Part shown: positions 32,723-41,510 of the stretch, piece by piece
Numbering within the stretch: position 1 is the stretch's first letter
How the letters are laid out: every line of letters starts with the position of its first letter
Assembly (NCBI GenBank): GCA_024640845.1
Contig: JAHEEE010000024.1
Span: 1 to 49,556 of the forward strand
DNA length: 49,556 nt
Direction: 5' to 3'
Origin: Myxococcales bacterium
GTDB lineage: Bacteria > Myxococcota_A > Polyangia > Polyangiales > Houyiibacteriaceae
The notes under the pieces: model-generated
The model's input: only the letters and a program-made list of their open reading frames with translations
Databases searched by the model: none
Told to the model about the DNA's origin: nothing
Program-made: the position numbers and the translations under genes

Positions 32723-34357
32723 TCACCGAGGGTTGATGAGGTCGGCGGCTTCGTAGATGGTTCGCTCGAGGTGACCCAGCTCGAAAGGCTTTTCAATTCG
32801 GAGGTTTGGGACGCTTTCGAGGAAGTCCCTGGCGCGCTGGGTAAACGCGCCGCCCGTCATGAAGACGATGCGGTCGTTCATCGGCGTCGCCCGCTGCAGG
32901 GCAGCTCGGTAGACGTCCATGCCTGTCATCTCGGGCATGATGAGGTCGCAGAGAATGACATCGTAGGCGTTCTCCCCCATAAGCGCGACCGCCTCCCGGC
33001 CGTCGCTTGCCGTCGTGACGTCGTGATCGACGAGCGCCTTTTGGATCAAGCGCGCGATCACCGGCTCGTCATCGACGACTAGGATCGACAGGGTCCCGCC
33101 GGCTGCACGCCGGATCGCGCTGATGGATGGAGGCGGCACCGTCAGCGGACGCTGCGCGCGCGTCGCCTTCGGGAGAACGACACGCGCGACCGTGCCCTGC
33201 CCGGGGTGGCTCTGAATTTCGATCGTTCCTTCGAGCGAGTGCACGATGCGTCTGCAAATCGAAAGCCCGAGCCCCGTACCGCGGCCGGCGGGCTTCGTCG
33301 TCACGAAGGGATCGAAGATCCGCCTCAGAAGCTGCGGCGAGATCCCGGGTCCGGTGTCCTGGACCTCGATGCACACTTGGTTCTTTTCGGTGCTCCGCGC
33401 GCGAATCGTGATTGTATTCTGTGCTTTGTCGCCGGGCTCGATCGCTTGAGCGGCGTTGACGATCAGGTTCAGGAACACCTGGTTCACGCGCGTCCTCGAT
33501 CCACGAGCATAGAGCCTGCCTTCTTCGTACTCGCGAACGACGTTGGCGCGGTGCTGGATCTCGGGCTGCGCGATTCGGATCGCCGAGTCGAGCGCCTGCT
33601 TGAGATTCACCGTCTCGACCTCTGCACCGTCGCCTCCATGCGATAAAAGACCGATTTCACTCGATATTATGCGGATCCTTTCGGCCCCCTCGTACGCTTC
33701 TTCGAGGAGCTCGGCGGCCTCGGCGGGGATGGACTCTGCCCCTTTCCGAAGCGTGCGCAGATGGTTCCACACGAACGTGAGAGGGTTCTTGATCTCGTGA
33801 ATGATGCTTGCGGTGAGCGTCCCGATGGCGCTCATCCGCTCCGCAAGGAGGAGACGTTGCTGCAACTCGTGCTCCGCGGTCATGTCGACGACCGAGACGA
33901 TGGCGCGCTCGAATCGGCCCTCGCTGCTCGGCAAGAAGCGCCAGTGAACACGAACATCTCGCGGCTCGCGCGCACAGGTCATGATCGCGGTTTCGACGTG
34001 CACGTCGCGTTCGTTTCGGAACGCTGCCATCAGCACCCGCAGGAAGTCCGCTTTCGATTCTGCGGTCAAGAGCTCGGATGATCGACGGACGCACTCTTCC
34101 TCGCTTGCAGCGCCGACCAACGAGACAGCGCCTCCGCTAACCCGGCGGACTCGCGTCCGGTGGAGGCACTTCGTCAGAGCTTCCGGGTCTTTGCGCACGA
34201 GCTGCTTGAACTCGTCGGCGTCGCTGCACCCCTGCGCCTCGATCCAGGCCAGTGTCTCTCGGAAGTCGAGGTCCCAAAGCGCTGCCGGCAGTACATCCCA
34301 AACACGGTCATCGTGCTCGGGCGCGGGGGCCTCGGACTGGGGGATGAGACGCACCAT
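32723..34357 (-). CDS. PAS-type hybrid histidine kinase with C-terminal receiver
   Basis: A 544-residue cytosolic kinase. Residues ~20-165 form a PAS-like sensor (ending VSVVDMTAEHELQQR); the kinase domain carries His187 in ASIIHEIKNPLT, the N-box NLIVNAAQAIEPG, QDTGPGI, FDPFVTTKPAGRGTGLGL; the receiver has VVDDEPV, Asp471 in LCDLIMPEMTG and Lys in IEKPFE. No DNA-binding output is present, so the receiver probably passes phosphate on. ATG 34357 is chosen over a TTG 39 bases upstream. It precedes phosphatase-like gene 2 by four bases. Domain logic matches the kinase at 1090, but the sensor differs. Confidence 0.93.
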   Translation of the reverse strand: MVRLIPQSEAPAPEHDDRVWDVLPAALWDLDFRETLAWIEAQGCSDADEFKQLVRKDPEALTKCLHRTRVRRVSGGAVSLVGAASEEECVRRSSELLTAESKADFLRVLMAAFRNERDVHVETAIMTCAREPRDVRVHWRFLPSSEGRFERAIVSVVDMTAEHELQQRLLLAERMSAIGTLTASIIHEIKNPLTFVWNHLRTLRKGAESIPAEAAELLEEAYEGAERIRIISSEIGLLSHGGDGAEVETVNLKQALDSAIRIAQPEIQHRANVVREYEEGRLYARGSRTRVNQVFLNLIVNAAQAIEPGDKAQNTITIRARSTEKNQVCIEVQDTGPGISPQLLRRIFDPFVTTKPAGRGTGLGLSICRRIVHSLEGTIEIQSHPGQGTVARVVLPKATRAQRPLTVPPPSISAIRRAAGGTLSILVVDDEPVIARLIQKALVDHDVTTASDGREAVALMGENAYDVILCDLIMPEMTGMDVYRAALQRATPMNDRIVFMTGGAFTQRARDFLESVPNLRIEKPFELGHLERTIYEAADLINPR

Positions 34358-34430
34358 GGACGTGGGATCGTAGCTGGACAAAGCCCGACGGACCAAAACG
34401 CAGCAGCACCGGTGCCCAGGAACGGCAAAA

Positions 34431-35180
34431 TTAGCGCTCGGTGGCGCGCAGCTCTGTTCGACCTCGGTGGACGAGGCGCTCTACTTCGGCCCTTGCGGCG
34501 ACGGCAGCGGCTCGCGCGTCCGACGCGTCGGGAAGAGGGTCGCCGACATGAACCGCGATTCGCGTCTTCTCTCGCGCGGCGACGTTGGACATGTGTTCCG
34601 TGAACGACTCCTTGCCGTAGTGGACGGCCGGCGAGTAGGCGAGGCCGACTGGGATGACGAGAGCGCCCAATGACCGAACGGCCGCAAACGTGCCGGGGTG
34701 GAACTCGTGCACCGAGTCGCCCGGAAAGGTTCCGCCCTCGGGAAAGGCGACGACGACGCGTCCCTCTTTGACGCGCCTCCGGACCTCCCGGAGAGCCGAC
34801 GCACCGCTACGCCGATCATCACGATCGACGAAAATCGTACTGCCGTGCTTCGCCATGCGGCCGAGCAAGGGCCAGTCGGCGACGTCGTGTCGGCTGACGA
34901 GCACCCCTCGCGACAACGACAGCATCACACCGATGTCGAGCGCGCTTTGGTGGTTCGCCACGACCAAAGCACCCCGATCAAGGTCGAGCGAACCCCGCAT
35001 GAGGAGCTCGACCCCGAACAAGCGCAGGACGCCGTGCGTGAAGCGATCGCGATAGCGCGCGAGGAGCGCCGGCCGCGCCTCCTCGGAGAGCAGCAGGCGG
35101 TGGGCTTCGTACGCCGCGAGATTCCCTGCCGACCATCCAATGAAGCCGCCGGTCCGCAAAAACGCCCGGAGCTTGCTCAC
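34431..35180 (-). CDS. 1-acylglycerol-3-phosphate acyltransferase-like protein (PlsC family)
   Basis: A 249-residue acyltransferase with the catalytic HX4D block VANHQSALDIG and VVVAFPEGGTFPGD in place of the usual FPEGTR. The N-terminal half contains hydrophobic GGFIGWSAGNLA, consistent with membrane association. GTG 35180 is the preferred start, since upstream codons have no family similarity and overlap the divergent algH gene. It differs in length and sequence from the PlsC-like gene at 4183. It is the first gene of a minus-strand run leading into the hybrid kinase. Confidence 0.88.
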   Translation of the reverse strand: MSKLRAFLRTGGFIGWSAGNLAAYEAHRLLLSEEARPALLARYRDRFTHGVLRLFGVELLMRGSLDLDRGALVVANHQSALDIGVMLSLSRGVLVSRHDVADWPLLGRMAKHGSTIFVDRDDRRSGASALREVRRRVKEGRVVVAFPEGGTFPGDSVHEFHPGTFAAVRSLGALVIPVGLAYSPAVHYGKESFTEHMSNVAAREKTRIAVHVGDPLPDASDARAAAVAARAEVERLVHRGRTELRATER

Positions 35181-35238
35181 TTTCGCCGCCCTGGAATTTG
35201 GACTCGCGACCCCTCCGATTTGGTGGCAGTCTCGAATC

Positions 35239-35811
35239 GTGGCGGCATCTCTCGCACCTGGGTTCCTAGTCGCAGCGCCTTCGATGCGCTGCCCCTTCTT
35301 CAATCATACGCTGGTGTTGTTGATCGATCACGGCGAAGAGGGATCTTTTGGTTTCGTCATCAACCGCATGACGGATCTCGAGATTGTCGACGTGTTCAGG
35401 GAGGTGGGCGTGACTGGCGATGCAGCGAGCTCTGTCCAGGCGCCGGTGTTGCTTGGTGGGCCGGTCTCCCCGGAGTCTGGCTGGATCCTCTACGACAACG
35501 AAGGCGTTCCGCAGCCCTCTTCCGGCAAGACGATTCCCGTCGGCGACCGGATCTCTTGCTCCGCGTCGATCGAGATCCTAGAGCGCATCGCACGAGGCGA
35601 CGGGCCCGAGACCTGTGCGATGATGCTGGGCTACTCGGGCTGGGGTGCGGGTCAGCTCGAGAGTGAAATGAAGCTTGGCTCGTGGATCCCGGTCGATCTC
35701 GACTACGCGCTAGTCTTCGAGACTCCAATCGACATGCGCTGGGAGGCCGCTCTGGCAACCCTCGGCATCGACCCCGCGCGGGTGATCGACAATCAGGTCG
35801 CCAGCGCCTGA
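35239..35811 (+). CDS. AlgH/YqgE family protein (UPF0301)
   Basis: A 190-residue cytosolic protein of the YqgE/AlgH family, whose function is not settled. Conserved N-terminal block ASLAPGFLVAAPSM, then FNHTLVLLIDHGEEGSFGFVINRM, VLLGGPVSPE and GYSGWGAGQLESEM. The GTG at 35239 gives the normal family length; an ATG at 35140 would add 33 residues and overlap the divergent gene. It heads the long plus-strand run. A hairpin covers its stop codon. Confidence 0.9.
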   Translation: MAASLAPGFLVAAPSMRCPFFNHTLVLLIDHGEEGSFGFVINRMTDLEIVDVFREVGVTGDAASSVQAPVLLGGPVSPESGWILYDNEGVPQPSSGKTIPVGDRISCSASIEILERIARGDGPETCAMMLGYSGWGAGQLESEMKLGSWIPVDLDYALVFETPIDMRWEAALATLGIDPARVIDNQVASA

Positions 35812-35818
35812 GCTGGCG
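35799..35818 (+). terminator. Hairpin over the algH stop, possible attenuator or terminator
   Basis: CGCCAGC (35799-35805) pairs with GCTGGCG (35812-35818) around a 6-base loop that contains the TGA stop. It is followed by a short CGTTTCG only, so termination would be partial at best. Confidence 0.4.
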
Positions 35819-35845
35819 CGTTTCGTCGCCTTGTTCGAACCTGGA

Positions 35846-35864
35846 CGAGAGGCTAACCCTCTCG
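35846..35864 (+). promoter_or_regulatory. Hairpin covering the probable ribosome site of the BamD-like gene
   Basis: CGAGAGG (35846-35852), CTAAC loop, CCTCTCG (35858-35864) form a perfect 7-bp hairpin that ends exactly at the ATG at 35865. The 5' arm holds the only purine-rich ribosome-site candidate (GAGAGG), so folding would block initiation. This is compatible with a translational switch or thermosensor. Confidence 0.5.
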
Positions 35865-36665
35865 ATGATGGGCGTTGGCCTCGAAAGGTGCTTCCTCGTG
35901 CTGCTTCTCGTTCTCGGGGCGGCGTGTGGAGGCGGCTCCGGCACCGGTAAGAGCGGGAAGAGCCTTCTCAAACCAGGCGACGATGCCCGCGCTGCGTACG
36001 AACGCGCGTTGCTGGACTTTCGCCGGGGGGATTGCCTCAACGCCGAGCCGACGTTTCGGGAGATTCGACGGGAGTTCCCGTACAGCCGCTTTGCCGCCCT
36101 CTCCGAGCTCCGCATCGGCGACTGCCAATTCAAAAACGAAGCCTACCCCGAAGCAATTCAAACATACCGGCAGTTCGTTCGAATTCGACCTTCCCACAAG
36201 GAGATTCCTTACGCGCGATTCCGCATTGCCGAAGCGTATTACAATCAGATCCCCAGTGGCTGGTTCATGACCCCGCCCACCCACGAGCGCGACCAGAGCG
36301 CCGCCCGCGACGCGCTGATTCAGCTCCGCCGCTTCGTCGTCGACTACCCGGACGACCGGCGCATCCCCGAGGCCGACAAGCTCATGGCGGATTGCATGGC
36401 AATGCTCGCCGAGCACGAGTTCTACGTGGCGCGCTTCTACATGAATCGAAAGGCATACCGCGGGGTGCTGTCTCGGCTCCAAGGGTTGCTTGCCGCGTAC
36501 CCCGGTAGCCGCATCGAACCGGGCGCCCTCTTATTATTGGCCGAGGTCTACTACCGGACCGACAACATCGACGCCGCGCGCACGACCCTCGCCCAGATCG
36601 TGGACCGCTATCCGGACAGCAACGAGGCCAAGACCGCCAAAGGCCTGCTCCGGAAGATGGGCTGA
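35865..36665 (+). CDS. BamD/ComL-like outer-membrane assembly lipoprotein
   Basis: A 266-residue lipoprotein with signal peptide and lipobox LGAAC (Cys about residue 21), followed by a GGGSGTGKSG linker and TPR-like helices. The family signature FREIRREFPYSRFAALSELRIGDCQF and FPYSRYA-type repeats, YRQFVRIRPSHKEIPYARFRIAEAYY, fit BamD/YfiO, part of the BAM complex inserting outer-membrane beta-barrels. Later repeats include AYPGSRIEPGALLLLAEVYY and VDRYPDSNEAKTAKG. ATG 35865 abuts a hairpin; the next ATG at 35868 is equivalent. A TPR protein follows by 56 bases. Confidence 0.88.
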   Translation: MMGVGLERCFLVLLLVLGAACGGGSGTGKSGKSLLKPGDDARAAYERALLDFRRGDCLNAEPTFREIRREFPYSRFAALSELRIGDCQFKNEAYPEAIQTYRQFVRIRPSHKEIPYARFRIAEAYYNQIPSGWFMTPPTHERDQSAARDALIQLRRFVVDYPDDRRIPEADKLMADCMAMLAEHEFYVARFYMNRKAYRGVLSRLQGLLAAYPGSRIEPGALLLLAEVYYRTDNIDAARTTLAQIVDRYPDSNEAKTAKGLLRKMG

Positions 36666-36721
36666 GCGCACAGGGCGCGGATTTCTGGCCACCGATCCCT
36701 GCCGTCGTTACCTTCGCGGCC

Positions 36722-37429
36722 ATGGCTCCTTGGGCTCAACAACTTCTCGACGCGGCAAACGAGCACTACGACCGCGCCGAATACCCTCTCGCGCAGCCCT
36801 ACTACGAGAAGCTCGTGCAGCAAGGGCTCCGCTACGCCGACGTCTTCAATCGCCTCGGCGTCATCTATCACCTCGGCGGGCGGCTCGCTGAAGCGCGTTG
36901 GTGCTTCCAGCAGGCGCTCGAAGTCAACTCGGGCTATCTCGAGGCCGCGCTCAACCTCAGCGTCACCTGCAACGAGCTCGGAGAGTATGGCTCCGGCGTG
37001 CGAACACTGCAACGCGCCCAGCAGCAAACCGACACCACGAATGATGCGTACCGCAGGGGAAAAGTGGCCAACGTTCACCGATCGCTTGCGCGTGCGTACA
37101 TCGATCTGGACCGTCCCGAGGACGCGATGCACGAGCTCGGACGAGCGCTGCGGCTCTGTCCGAACTTCCATGACATCCGGCTCGAGCTCGCCAAGCTGCT
37201 GCGCCTCCGGGGCAATGCGCGCGGTGCTCGCGAAGAGCTCACGTTGATCCTCCAGCTCGACCCCGGGCACCACGATGCACGTGCGCTCCTCGGTGTCATG
37301 GAAATCGAGATCGGCGACCATGCCGAAGGTGTCCAACATCTGCGAACCGTCGTCGCACAACGTGCCGACCACCCGGTGGCGCGCGCCTACTTGCAACAGG
37401 CCGAATCCGGCGTCCGTCAAGCCTCGTGA
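36722..37429 (+). CDS. Tetratricopeptide repeat protein
   Basis: A 235-residue protein made of about five TPR units, without a signal peptide: YYEKLVQQGLRYADVFNRLGVIYHLGGRLAEARWCFQQALEVN, AALNLSVTCNELGEY and AMHELGRALRLCPN are typical repeats. TPRs bind partner proteins; the partner is unknown. Similar spacing to its neighbours (56 bases each side) puts it in the algH-bamD run. It differs from the BamD-like protein in lacking a lipobox, so it is probably cytosolic. Confidence 0.85.
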   Translation: MAPWAQQLLDAANEHYDRAEYPLAQPYYEKLVQQGLRYADVFNRLGVIYHLGGRLAEARWCFQQALEVNSGYLEAALNLSVTCNELGEYGSGVRTLQRAQQQTDTTNDAYRRGKVANVHRSLARAYIDLDRPEDAMHELGRALRLCPNFHDIRLELAKLLRLRGNARGAREELTLILQLDPGHHDARALLGVMEIEIGDHAEGVQHLRTVVAQRADHPVARAYLQQAESGVRQAS

Positions 37430-37485
37430 ACCCACGCGACGCTTTGCTTTGTGGACGGTCGAAACGGTGCCACAATCCCTGAAGC

Positions 37486-39522
37486 GTGCCCCCGACGATT
37501 CTTCTGCTCGATGACGATACTCAGTTCCGGGCGAGTGTCACTCCCGCCCTCGAAGCGTTTGGGCTTCGGGTCCTGAGCGCCACCAAGGGGAGCATCGCCC
37601 GCGCTCTACTGGAGGAGGACGAGCCCGCGTTGCTCGTGGTCGACGGACTGCTTCCCGACACGAACGGCATCGTGTGGATCGAGGAGCTTCGGGCCGAAGG
37701 CTACACGACGCCGGTCATCTTCGTCTCGGCGTTCTATCGTGACCTCACGACCTTCAAGCATCTGACGCACGACCTCGATGTCATCAAGGTGTTCCACAAG
37801 CCTGTGGCTGTGGATCGATTTGCGCGCGAGGTGGCGAGCGCGGTCGCGGCGCCGATGAGCCTCACGCCGGCTGCTGACCGCAGGGTCGACGATCCGGATG
37901 AGCGGATCCTGTACCCGGAGGAAAGCTCCGAGCCGGGCGTCGACCCCGAAAAGGCCCGAAGCTCGTACGTCAGCCTTCTTCCGATCGCCGCCGACAACCT
38001 CACCGGCGCGATTCGGCGCGTCCACGCCGAGGCGGAGCGAACGAGTGTCGTCGCGGAAGCGTTGCGCCAGGCGCACGATCTCCACGGAGCCGCGGACACC
38101 CATGGCTTGCAGGAGATTTCGGAGGCGGCAGGGCGCATCGAGGCGGAGCTTCGTCAGCTTCAACGCTCGGGCCGCCTCGACTGGTCGGCAATGTTCGAGT
38201 CGATCGACACCGTTCGCGCCCACGCGGCCGATGCGGTTGGGAGGGTCCCGGGCTCTCAGCCTGCTGCAGCGGCGACCCCGTCGGTCACGCCGGCCGCGAG
38301 TTTCTTCCTGCATCGCCCGATACCGAGTGACTTCGTGCCGACATTGCTCGTGCTCGAGGACGACCCCGCGATGATCGCGTACCTTCGGTCCGCGTTCGAC
38401 GAGCTGCTCGTGCATCTCAGGCCGGTCTCGAGCGTCGAGGAGGCGCTCAAAGTGGCCGGCCGCAACGCGCCAACCGCAGCACTTGTCGGATGGCCGCTCC
38501 AAGACCGCGATGCGCTCCCACGCTTCATCCAGCTGTTCCGCGGCATTCATGATTGCAGCCAAACGCCAGTCATCTTGCTCTCGGTCGACGACGACCCGCA
38601 CACACGCGCTCTAGCGGCCCAGCTCGGGATCGACATCTTCCTCCCGCATCCCGTCGAGCTCGTACGCTTGCACCATGCCGTGAGCACCGCGTTCGAGCGC
38701 GCCCTCACCCCTCGACCAAAGATTGCCGTATTGCGCGACCCCGAAGTGGCGAGCGCCATCAAGGACGCCGGGATCGAATGCATGCTCTTCTTCAGCCTCG
38801 ACGAGCTCTTGCGCGAGCTCGACGTCGAGTGTCCCGATGTCATCTTGCTCGGGTCCAGCGTGACCGCCAAGCAGGTCCCGAGCATCATCCGCATGTCGGC
38901 ATGGGAATCGGACTGCTCGCTGCTCTGCTTCGACGATTCCCCCCTTGCTGGGGAGCCGCAGATCACGGAGGCGTTAGGCCGGGTGTCGGGGTGGCTGGTC
39001 CCTCTGCATCGGGAAGCGGAACGCATCGCGAGATTGCGCCGGCGGCAACAGCGCTGCAGCCAGACCGGGCTCCTTGCGAGATCCTCCGCCGTAGCTGCGC
39101 TCGAGGCCGGGCTTTCGTTCGCTCAACGACATGCGCACACTTACTCGATCGGTTTCATCCAAGCGACGGGCCTCGACGAGCTCGACCACGTGCGAAGTCG
39201 TCGCCTCCGCACGCACCTCGGTCGGGTGGTCAACGGCCGTTTTCGACGAGAGGACGTTCGGGGGCGTTGGGATGAAGACACCTTTGTCGTCGGGTTCGAC
39301 GGTTCGAGCGCGCGCGCCGTAGTCGAGGTGATCCGGCGTTTGCAAGATGAGCTCGAATCGCAGCGGGCGCGCGCGCCCGAGGAGCTCTCGGCTCTTCGGA
39401 CCGCGATCGGGCTCGCATCCTATCCACTCGACGGCGACACGACCCGGTCACTGGTTCTCAAGGCCCACGAGCGGCTTGGCACCGCCGTCGAGCGCGGCCC
39501 CGACTCTCTGGTCTGGCGCTAG
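37486..39522 (+). CDS. Multi-receiver signalling protein with Hpt and degenerate GGDEF
   Basis: A 678-residue cytosolic protein starting at GTG 37486. Receiver 1 (~4-120) is intact: acidic LLLDDD, Asp53 in VVDGLLP and Lys105 in FHKPV. An Hpt-like helical region (~160-255) has candidate His197 in RQAHDLHGAA. Receiver 2 (~285-400) keeps the acidic pair but replaces the phospho-acceptor region with LVGWPLQD, so it is probably inert. A third receiver-like segment (~412-520) is also degenerate. The last ~150 residues resemble a GGDEF domain whose active-site loop reads RWDEDTF rather than GGDEF, suggesting no diguanylate cyclase activity. A phosphate relay with scaffold domains is the likely role (inference). 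Confidence 0.88.
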   Translation: MPPTILLLDDDTQFRASVTPALEAFGLRVLSATKGSIARALLEEDEPALLVVDGLLPDTNGIVWIEELRAEGYTTPVIFVSAFYRDLTTFKHLTHDLDVIKVFHKPVAVDRFAREVASAVAAPMSLTPAADRRVDDPDERILYPEESSEPGVDPEKARSSYVSLLPIAADNLTGAIRRVHAEAERTSVVAEALRQAHDLHGAADTHGLQEISEAAGRIEAELRQLQRSGRLDWSAMFESIDTVRAHAADAVGRVPGSQPAAAATPSVTPAASFFLHRPIPSDFVPTLLVLEDDPAMIAYLRSAFDELLVHLRPVSSVEEALKVAGRNAPTAALVGWPLQDRDALPRFIQLFRGIHDCSQTPVILLSVDDDPHTRALAAQLGIDIFLPHPVELVRLHHAVSTAFERALTPRPKIAVLRDPEVASAIKDAGIECMLFFSLDELLRELDVECPDVILLGSSVTAKQVPSIIRMSAWESDCSLLCFDDSPLAGEPQITEALGRVSGWLVPLHREAERIARLRRRQQRCSQTGLLARSSAVAALEAGLSFAQRHAHTYSIGFIQATGLDELDHVRSRRLRTHLGRVVNGRFRREDVRGRWDEDTFVVGFDGSSARAVVEVIRRLQDELESQRARAPEELSALRTAIGLASYPLDGDTTRSLVLKAHERLGTAVERGPDSLVWR

Positions 39523-39559
39523 CATCGGGCTCGCGCTCCAGCCGGGAAGACGCTAAGCT

Positions 39560-40570
39560 TTGGACATCGAACCCTCTGCGCAGAGCGGCCCCACCGAGGC
39601 CGATGTAGCCGCCGACATCGAAGTGGCCGACCCGACGCTGCTGCTCCGGCTCACGGGCCCGGGCGGATCGAACCTGCGGGTGCTCGAGGCCGAGCTCGGC
39701 GTATCGATGGGGTTGCGCGGTTCGACGATTCACGTCCACGGCCAGAACCGTGAAGTCGAGCTCGTCGAACGAGTGTTACACGAGCTCATCGACGCGCTTC
39801 AGGTGCGAGAGCTCTCGCCGGTCGAGATGGCGCGCGCCGCGCGAACGCTCCAAGAGTACCCTCAGATGAGGCTTCGCTCGCTGCTCGACGACGTGGTGCT
39901 GACCACGTCGAGCCGCCGCATCGTGTCGCCGAAGGGCGTGACACAGCAACGCTACATTCAGGCGATCCGCTCGCGCGACATCGTCTTCGGAATCGGCCCC
40001 GCGGGCACGGGCAAGACCTACCTCGCGATGGCGATGGCGATCCGAGCCCTACAGGAACGTCAGGTCAAGCGCATCATTCTGACGCGACCTGCGGTCGAGG
40101 CAGGCGAACGGCTCGGATTCCTGCCGGGCGATCTCGCCGAGAAGATCAATCCATATCTGCGTCCGCTCTATGACGCCCTCCACGACATGATGGAACCCGG
40201 GCGGATCACCGCGCTCATCGAGCGTGGCACCATCGAGGTCGCGCCCTTGGCCTTCATGCGCGGTCGCACCCTGAACGACAGTTTCGTCGTCCTGGACGAG
40301 GCCCAGAACACCACGGCCGAGCAGATGAAGATGTTTCTGACCCGGCTTGGCTTCGACTCCAAGACGGTGATCACCGGTGACGTGACCCAAGTCGACCTGC
40401 CCGGCGGTGCCAGGAGCGGCCTTCGCCACGCGGAGAAGGTGCTGGCCGAGATCGACGGCATCGACTTCGTCTACTTCACACACGCGGATGTGGTCCGCCA
40501 TCCGCTCGTCCAACGGATCGTCCAGGCGTACGACGCCTATGAATCGCGATCTTCGGGCGGTGACATCTAA
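39560..40570 (+). CDS. PhoH-family ATPase
   Basis: A 336-residue PhoH-like protein. It starts at TTG 39560. An N-terminal KH-like region (~25-85) precedes the ATPase with Walker A GPAGTGKT (~146-153), the conserved TRPAVEAGERLGFLPGDL, Walker B VVLDEAQN and GDVTQVDLP. PhoH proteins are predicted ATPases, often near RNA-maturation genes such as ybeY; those are absent downstream, where cysteine synthase follows after 26 bases. Function in this setting is unproven. Confidence 0.93.
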   Translation: MDIEPSAQSGPTEADVAADIEVADPTLLLRLTGPGGSNLRVLEAELGVSMGLRGSTIHVHGQNREVELVERVLHELIDALQVRELSPVEMARAARTLQEYPQMRLRSLLDDVVLTTSSRRIVSPKGVTQQRYIQAIRSRDIVFGIGPAGTGKTYLAMAMAIRALQERQVKRIILTRPAVEAGERLGFLPGDLAEKINPYLRPLYDALHDMMEPGRITALIERGTIEVAPLAFMRGRTLNDSFVVLDEAQNTTAEQMKMFLTRLGFDSKTVITGDVTQVDLPGGARSGLRHAEKVLAEIDGIDFVYFTHADVVRHPLVQRIVQAYDAYESRSSGGDI

Positions 40571-40596
40571 GCGCGCCCTGGTATGCTAGCGGCCAC

Positions 40597-41505
40597 ATGA
40601 CCGACCGAATCTATGATGGTGCACTGGACCTGATCGGCCACACGCCTCTGGTGCGCCTCTCGCGGATCGCTGGGGACAAGGGCGCCGAAATCTGCGGAAA
40701 GCTCGAGTCGAGCAACGTCGCCGGATCTGTGAAAGATCGCCCGGCCTTGTCGATGGTGCTTGCGGCGGAGGCCGCGGGGGAGCTACGGGAGGGCTCGACG
40801 ATCGTGGAGGCGACGAGCGGCAACACGGGCATCAGTCTCGCGATGATCGCGGCAGTTCGAGGCTATCGATGCGTCATCGTCATGCCGGAGGACATGAGCG
40901 AGGCACGCCGGCACCTGCTGAAGGCGTATGGTGCAGAGGTCGTCCTCACAGGCGCCGAGGACGGAATGGCCGGCGCGGTCGAGCAGGCAGAACGGATCCT
41001 CAACACGACCCCCGGTGCGGTGATGTGCGGCCAGTTCGACAACCCCGCTAACCCAGACGTGCACGCAAAGACGACGGCGGAAGAGATTTGGGAAGCAACC
41101 GGTGGCGAGGTCGACGTGTTCGTTGCCGGCGTAGGCACGGGCGGGACGCTGACCGGCGTCGGCCGGGTCCTGAAAGAGCGCAACCCCGAAGTCCGTGTCA
41201 TCGCTGTGGAGCCCCGCGCCAGCGCGGTGCTCTCCGGTGGCAAGCCCGGGCTTCACGGAATCCAGGGCCTCGGCGCAGGCTTCATTCCCGAGGTGCTCGA
41301 CACGGAGCTGATCGACGACGTGATCACCGTGACGGACCTCGCTGCCGAGCGCATGACCAGGCGTCTCGCCCGAGAGGAAGGTTTGTTGCTCGGTCCATCC
41401 GCGGGAGCCAACGTGCACGCGTCGCTCGAAGTCGGGCGCAAAATGAAGCCCGGGCAGCGGGTCGTCACCATCTTGTGCGACGGTGGCGAACGATACCTCT
41501 GCTGA
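40597..41505 (+). CDS. Cysteine synthase (O-acetylserine sulfhydrylase)
   Basis: A 302-residue PLP enzyme converting O-acetylserine and sulfide to cysteine. The PLP Lys46 is in NVAGSVKDRPA; the phosphate-binding GTGGTLTG and substrate loop TSGNTGIS are intact, and SAGANVHASLEVG is the C-terminal signature. It ends GGERYLC, slightly shorter than usual relatives that continue past GERYLST. It sits five bases upstream of a uracil-DNA glycosylase gene and is surely cotranscribed with it. Confidence 0.95.
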   Translation: MTDRIYDGALDLIGHTPLVRLSRIAGDKGAEICGKLESSNVAGSVKDRPALSMVLAAEAAGELREGSTIVEATSGNTGISLAMIAAVRGYRCVIVMPEDMSEARRHLLKAYGAEVVLTGAEDGMAGAVEQAERILNTTPGAVMCGQFDNPANPDVHAKTTAEEIWEATGGEVDVFVAGVGTGGTLTGVGRVLKERNPEVRVIAVEPRASAVLSGGKPGLHGIQGLGAGFIPEVLDTELIDDVITVTDLAAERMTRRLAREEGLLLGPSAGANVHASLEVGRKMKPGQRVVTILCDGGERYLC

Positions 41506-41510
41506 CCGGG

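Noticed and set aside
31498-32736. Long plus-strand open frame opposite the second phosphatase-like gene
   Set aside because: It is antisense to a gene with complete catalytic motifs; high GC makes long false frames common.
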